Assembly: GCA_963807925.1 (NCBI GenBank)
Contig: CAWEDP010000002.1
Coordinates: 744,001-808,000, forward strand
DNA from: CAWEDP01 sp963807925
Lineage (GTDB): Bacteria > Acidobacteriota > Vicinamibacteria > Vicinamibacterales > CAVVIG01
Direction: 5' to 3'
Length of the DNA: 64,000 nt
Shown here: positions 61,056-64,000 of the stretch, piece after piece
Layout of the letters: every line of letters begins with the position of its first letter
How positions within the stretch are numbered: the stretch's first letter is position 1
The notes under the pieces: generated by a model
What the model saw: only the letters and a program-made list of their open reading frames with translations
What the model was told of the DNA's origin: nothing
Databases searched by the model: none
Translations under genes and position numbers: made by a program

Positions 61056-63512
61056 ATGACAGGAATTGCCGTCGTGGTTCCGTGCTTCAACCTGGGCCGC
61101 TTCGTGTCTGAGGCCCTCTCGAGCGTGAGACGACAAACGCGACCGGCCACTGAGCTCATCGTGGTGGATGACGGATCGGACGACCCTTACACCCGGCACA
61201 TCCTTGGTCGGCTGCAGGCGGACGCCACGTGCGTGGTCCGTACTGCCAACCATGGCGTGGCCGCCGCTCGCAATCTCGGTGTGCGCCTGTCCGCGTCGCC
61301 ATACGTCGTCCTGCTCGATGCCGACGACGTGCTCGACGCCACATATCTCGAGCGGTTGGGGGCGAGACTCGACGACTGCCCGCACATCGACTTCGTCACG
61401 AGCGGCATCCGCGCGTTTGGGGAGGCCGAGTACGTCTGGTGCCCTCCGGCGTGCACCTGGGTCCAGACGTTCATCCGAGGCGGGCCACACGTATCGAGCA
61501 TGTTCCGTCGCAGGGTCTGGGAGCTCGTCGGCGGGTTCGACGAGCGGCTCGGTGGCTACGAAGACTCGGATTTCTGGCTGTCGGCGATCGAGCGCGGGAT
61601 GTCGGGCGAGGTGATTGAGGAGGCTCTTCTCAGCTACCGCGTACGCCGTCAGTCTCGATACCGCGAAGCCATTCGGGAGTCGCACTACGTGTCCACGCGG
61701 AAGGCGATACGCCTCAAGCACGGAGGTTCGCCGGTGCCGGTGGCGGAGCTCCTGCTGGAGGAGGAGGCGTTCCTGGAGGAGCAACGGCAACTGCGACGCC
61801 GATTGGTGTGGCGCGACCACGAGCTCGCCGCAGAGCTCGAAGAGCTTCGTCACTCCGTGGCCACCACCACGACGGCAATCGCGAGCGCCGGCGGCGACGC
61901 GATCGATTGGGCCGACGTCCGGCGGGTCTCGCCCGTCAGTTCAATCTGGGGACTCGATCGGGGCAAGCCGCTGGATCGGTACTACATCGAAGCGTTTCTG
62001 TATTGTCATCGACGAGACATCCGGGGGCGGGTGCTGGAAGTCAAGGACCCGCACTATACACGCCGGTTCGGACAGAGCCGGGTTGTTCGCAGCGATGTGC
62101 TGGACTGCAATGCCGCCAACGAGCAGGCGACGATTGTGGCCGATCTGGAGAACGGCACCGCGCTTCCAGCCGGTGTGTTCGACTGCATCGTGCTGACCCA
62201 GACGCTCCATTTCACGTTCGACATGGCGGCTGTGATTCGTAACCTGTTTCGCATGTTGAAGCCGGGCGGCGTCGTGCTGTGCACCGTGCCCTGCGTCAGT
62301 CGTCTTGCGGAAAGCGAGGATGCGCCCGAGGGTGACTTCTGGCGCCTGACGGGAGCGGCCGTCCGAAGGCTCTTCGCCGAGGTGTTTCCAGACGAGCTGG
62401 TGGACGTCACGAGCGCCGGCAACGTGTTCACCTGCGCGGCGTTCCTCCACGGCCTGTGCGTCGAGGAAGTGCCCGAAGAGAAGCTCGACGACTCCGACCC
62501 GGAATGTCCCCTCATCTGTCTGATTCGCGCGCGCAAGCCGGCGGGCGGCGCGAACCGGTACGCGGAACTGACCGTTTCCGGGAATGCGCCGGTGAAGTCG
62601 GCGCTGGTCCTCCTGTACCATCGCGTCGCCTCGCGGTCGACGGACCCGCAGGAGCCGGCCCTCGACAAGGCGGCGTTTCTCGAGCAACTGAAATACCTGG
62701 CCGCTTCGTACCGGCTGATGCAGCTCGACGATCTCCCGTCGCTGCTGGCCTCTGGCGATCTCCCGGACCGCGCGCTCGCGCTGACCTTCGACGACGGGTA
62801 CCTCGAGCACCTGACGGTTGTCTCGCCGATGCTCCTCGAGCTGGGAATTCCGGCGACGTTTTTCGTGAATTCGGCCGGTCTCGATCGCGACCACGAAGAG
62901 TGGTGGGACGTTCTGGAGCGCGTGATGAGGTCGGCGGAGCTGCCGGCGACGCTGGACCTCGCTGGAGACGGAACATGGGTGCGTGCGACGGCGACCCCGG
63001 CCGAGCGCCAGGCCGCACACCGCGCGCTCGTCGAGCTGCTGTACGGCGCTGGCGTCGAGCCGCGCTCGGAGGTTGTAGGTCGTCTCGTCGCGTGGGCCGG
63101 CATTGACGCGGTCCCCCGCGAAACCCATCGTGTGATGCGGCGGGCCGAGATTCGCCGCCTGTCGGAGCGCCCGGGCCATCGGGTCGGGTGCCATTCGACT
63201 CACCACCTGAACCTGGCTGCCCAGCCGCCAGGCGTCGTGCAGGAGGAGCTCGTTCGTTGCAAGCGCGATCTGGAATCGATCGTCCGGAACCGCATCGGCG
63301 GGTTCGCGTATCCTTACGGCGAGTTCTCGAGAACCGCGGTGGACGCCGTCCGAGCCGCCGGCTTTGCGTACGGCGTCACCACGGAGAGCCGGCCGGTACG
63401 TGCGGGATGCCGGCGACTGCTGCTGCCTCGCTTGGAGGTGACCTGCGTGGACGTTCCCGTGTTCGGCGCGAGCGTTGAAGCGGCCCTTGCCGGCGTCTCT
63501 GGACCGGCGTGA
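61056..63512 (+). CDS. GT2-methyltransferase-polysaccharide deacetylase trifunctional protein
   Basis: 818 residues, one open frame. Residues 1-220: GT2 with AVVVPCFNLGRFVSEAL, IVVDDGSDDPYT and LLDADDVLDATYL (DxD at 88-91). About 230-300: coiled coil. About 300-490: methyltransferase paralogous to the preceding gene (motif I VLEVKDPHYTRRFG from 326, DCIVLTQTLHF, WRLTGAAVRRLF). About 510-818: polysaccharide deacetylase with ALVLLYHRVAS, metal Asp579-Asp580 in LTFDDGY, His713 and His717 in CHSTHHLNL, and the FAYPYGEFS segment. Active-site residues of all three look complete. Co-location suggests one sugar is added, methylated and deacetylated in sequence. The stop is 13 bases before the final gene. 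Confidence 0.92.
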   Translation: MTGIAVVVPCFNLGRFVSEALSSVRRQTRPATELIVVDDGSDDPYTRHILGRLQADATCVVRTANHGVAAARNLGVRLSASPYVVLLDADDVLDATYLERLGARLDDCPHIDFVTSGIRAFGEAEYVWCPPACTWVQTFIRGGPHVSSMFRRRVWELVGGFDERLGGYEDSDFWLSAIERGMSGEVIEEALLSYRVRRQSRYREAIRESHYVSTRKAIRLKHGGSPVPVAELLLEEEAFLEEQRQLRRRLVWRDHELAAELEELRHSVATTTTAIASAGGDAIDWADVRRVSPVSSIWGLDRGKPLDRYYIEAFLYCHRRDIRGRVLEVKDPHYTRRFGQSRVVRSDVLDCNAANEQATIVADLENGTALPAGVFDCIVLTQTLHFTFDMAAVIRNLFRMLKPGGVVLCTVPCVSRLAESEDAPEGDFWRLTGAAVRRLFAEVFPDELVDVTSAGNVFTCAAFLHGLCVEEVPEEKLDDSDPECPLICLIRARKPAGGANRYAELTVSGNAPVKSALVLLYHRVASRSTDPQEPALDKAAFLEQLKYLAASYRLMQLDDLPSLLASGDLPDRALALTFDDGYLEHLTVVSPMLLELGIPATFFVNSAGLDRDHEEWWDVLERVMRSAELPATLDLAGDGTWVRATATPAERQAAHRALVELLYGAGVEPRSEVVGRLVAWAGIDAVPRETHRVMRRAEIRRLSERPGHRVGCHSTHHLNLAAQPPGVVQEELVRCKRDLESIVRNRIGGFAYPYGEFSRTAVDAVRAAGFAYGVTTESRPVRAGCRRLLLPRLEVTCVDVPVFGASVEAALAGVSGPA

Positions 63513-63525
63513 CCTGCCTTCGCGT

Positions 63526-64000
63526 ATGGCCCTGACCGCCGCGCTTCATCTTCTGAAAGCCAGATTCCTCGCCGATCCGTTCTGCGGTGCGCTCGAGTCG
63601 CCGCGCCGCCGGACCGCGGTGTGCGGCTCCCTCACGGTCTCGGGCTGGACATTCTCGCGTTCCGGAGACATCGCGTCGGTGGACGCGCTGCTCGACGGCG
63701 TGTCTCTCGGAACGTTGCAGTACGGCCTGCAACGTGCCGATGTGGCAAAGGTCTTTCCACACCTCGAAGTCGACCGGTGCGGGTACGTCGGCCGGTTTGC
63801 CCTCGGAAAGACGGCGGAAGGGACGCACACCCTGACCGTGCGGGCGACCGACAGTCACGAATGCGTTCGCGAATACCGGCGGACGATTGTCGTCCAGCGG
63901 GGGAAGGGGCTGCCGCAAGACGGGGCGGCGACCGACGAGGGGGCATCCGAGCCGCCTTCCATGCCAGTCCCGCAGATCGTCGAGAAGCCGACTGCCGCAC
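63526..64000 (+). CDS. Glycan-locus protein, N-terminal beta domain (3' truncated by window edge)
   Basis: The frame from ATG 63526 stays open to the window end, 158 residues visible. After a short helix (LTAALHLLKARFLADP) come beta-rich segments: TAVCGSLTVSGWTFSRSG, ASVDALLDGVSLGTLQYG, CGYVGRFALGKTAEGTHTLTVRATD, YRRTIVVQRGK. This resembles the Ig-like or carbohydrate-contacting beta-sandwich placed before glycosyltransferase or methyltransferase domains in exopolysaccharide loci. A Pro/Ala/Glu linker (ASEPPSMPVPQIVEK) follows. The catalytic part, if any, is outside. It starts 13 bases after the trifunctional gene. Confidence 0.6.
   Translation, partial: MALTAALHLLKARFLADPFCGALESPRRRTAVCGSLTVSGWTFSRSGDIASVDALLDGVSLGTLQYGLQRADVAKVFPHLEVDRCGYVGRFALGKTAEGTHTLTVRATDSHECVREYRRTIVVQRGKGLPQDGAATDEGASEPPSMPVPQIVEKPTAA

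Overview
The window is GC-rich, densely packed DNA from what looks like an Acidobacteriota genome, probably close to Vicinamibacteria. This is an inference from content: an Oar-like TonB receptor with an N-terminal carboxypeptidase-regulatory domain, secreted acidobacterial-type families (DUF6152 and the WxxP-type secreted family), PQQ dehydrogenases, and a 31-bp palindromic repeat. No rRNA, tRNA, CRISPR array, transposase or phage gene was seen. The longest stretch without a gene is about 280 bases.

Layout. 1-2.4 kb: end of an acyl-CoA dehydrogenase, class II fructose-bisphosphatase (glpX) and a GntR/FCD regulator. 2.4-4.0 kb (minus): FAH-family hydrolase and a SnoaL-like protein. 4.2-10.5 kb: a strong promoter, a TonB-dependent receptor, two related secreted proteins and a degenerate metallo-beta-lactamase-fold protein. 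10.5-13.3 kb: gentisate dioxygenase and a second FAH hydrolase (minus), then two small cupins. 13.3-17.4 kb: lipoprotein cytochrome c, PQQ sugar dehydrogenase, secreted beta-helix protein. 17.6-23.4 kb: two MetE-core zinc methyltransferase-like proteins around an extradiol dioxygenase and an aromatic-acid MFS carrier, then an NmrA protein. 23.5-29.2 kb: beta-hydroxyacid dehydrogenase, 2-oxoacid dehydrogenase E1 alpha, E1 beta and E2, with an unusual M24 protein between E1 and E2. 29.2-34.1 kb: PEBP, HAD phosphatase, cupin, DUF6152, secreted protein, AtoE carrier. 34.1-37.7 kb: cytochrome-PQQ dehydrogenase and a membrane glycosyltransferase. 37.8-48.4 kb: sugar ABC importer with dehydrogenases and an MBL hydrolase. 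48.4-49.7 kb: MFS carrier. 49.8-64 kb: a tightly overlapping glycan locus with a TPR membrane mannosyltransferase-like protein, several glycosyltransferases, an ABC-2 exporter, methyltransferases and a GT2-methyltransferase-deacetylase fusion. It runs off the end of the window.

Together, the first 48 kb reads as catabolic and uptake functions for aromatic acids, 2-oxoacids and sugars, with periplasmic PQQ and cytochrome oxidation. The last 14 kb builds and exports a surface polysaccharide.

Ten genes carry apparent frameshifts, thirteen in all. Every one is repaired by removing a single base, and one gene also has an in-frame TAG. Insertion-only errors point to the assembly rather than to gene decay, so I annotate these as full-length genes with notes. 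The most interesting biology is the MetE-core/extradiol dioxygenase locus, the M24 protein with a metal-ligand Asp replaced by Cys, two 16-bp palindromes that overlap promoters, and the fused glycan enzymes.
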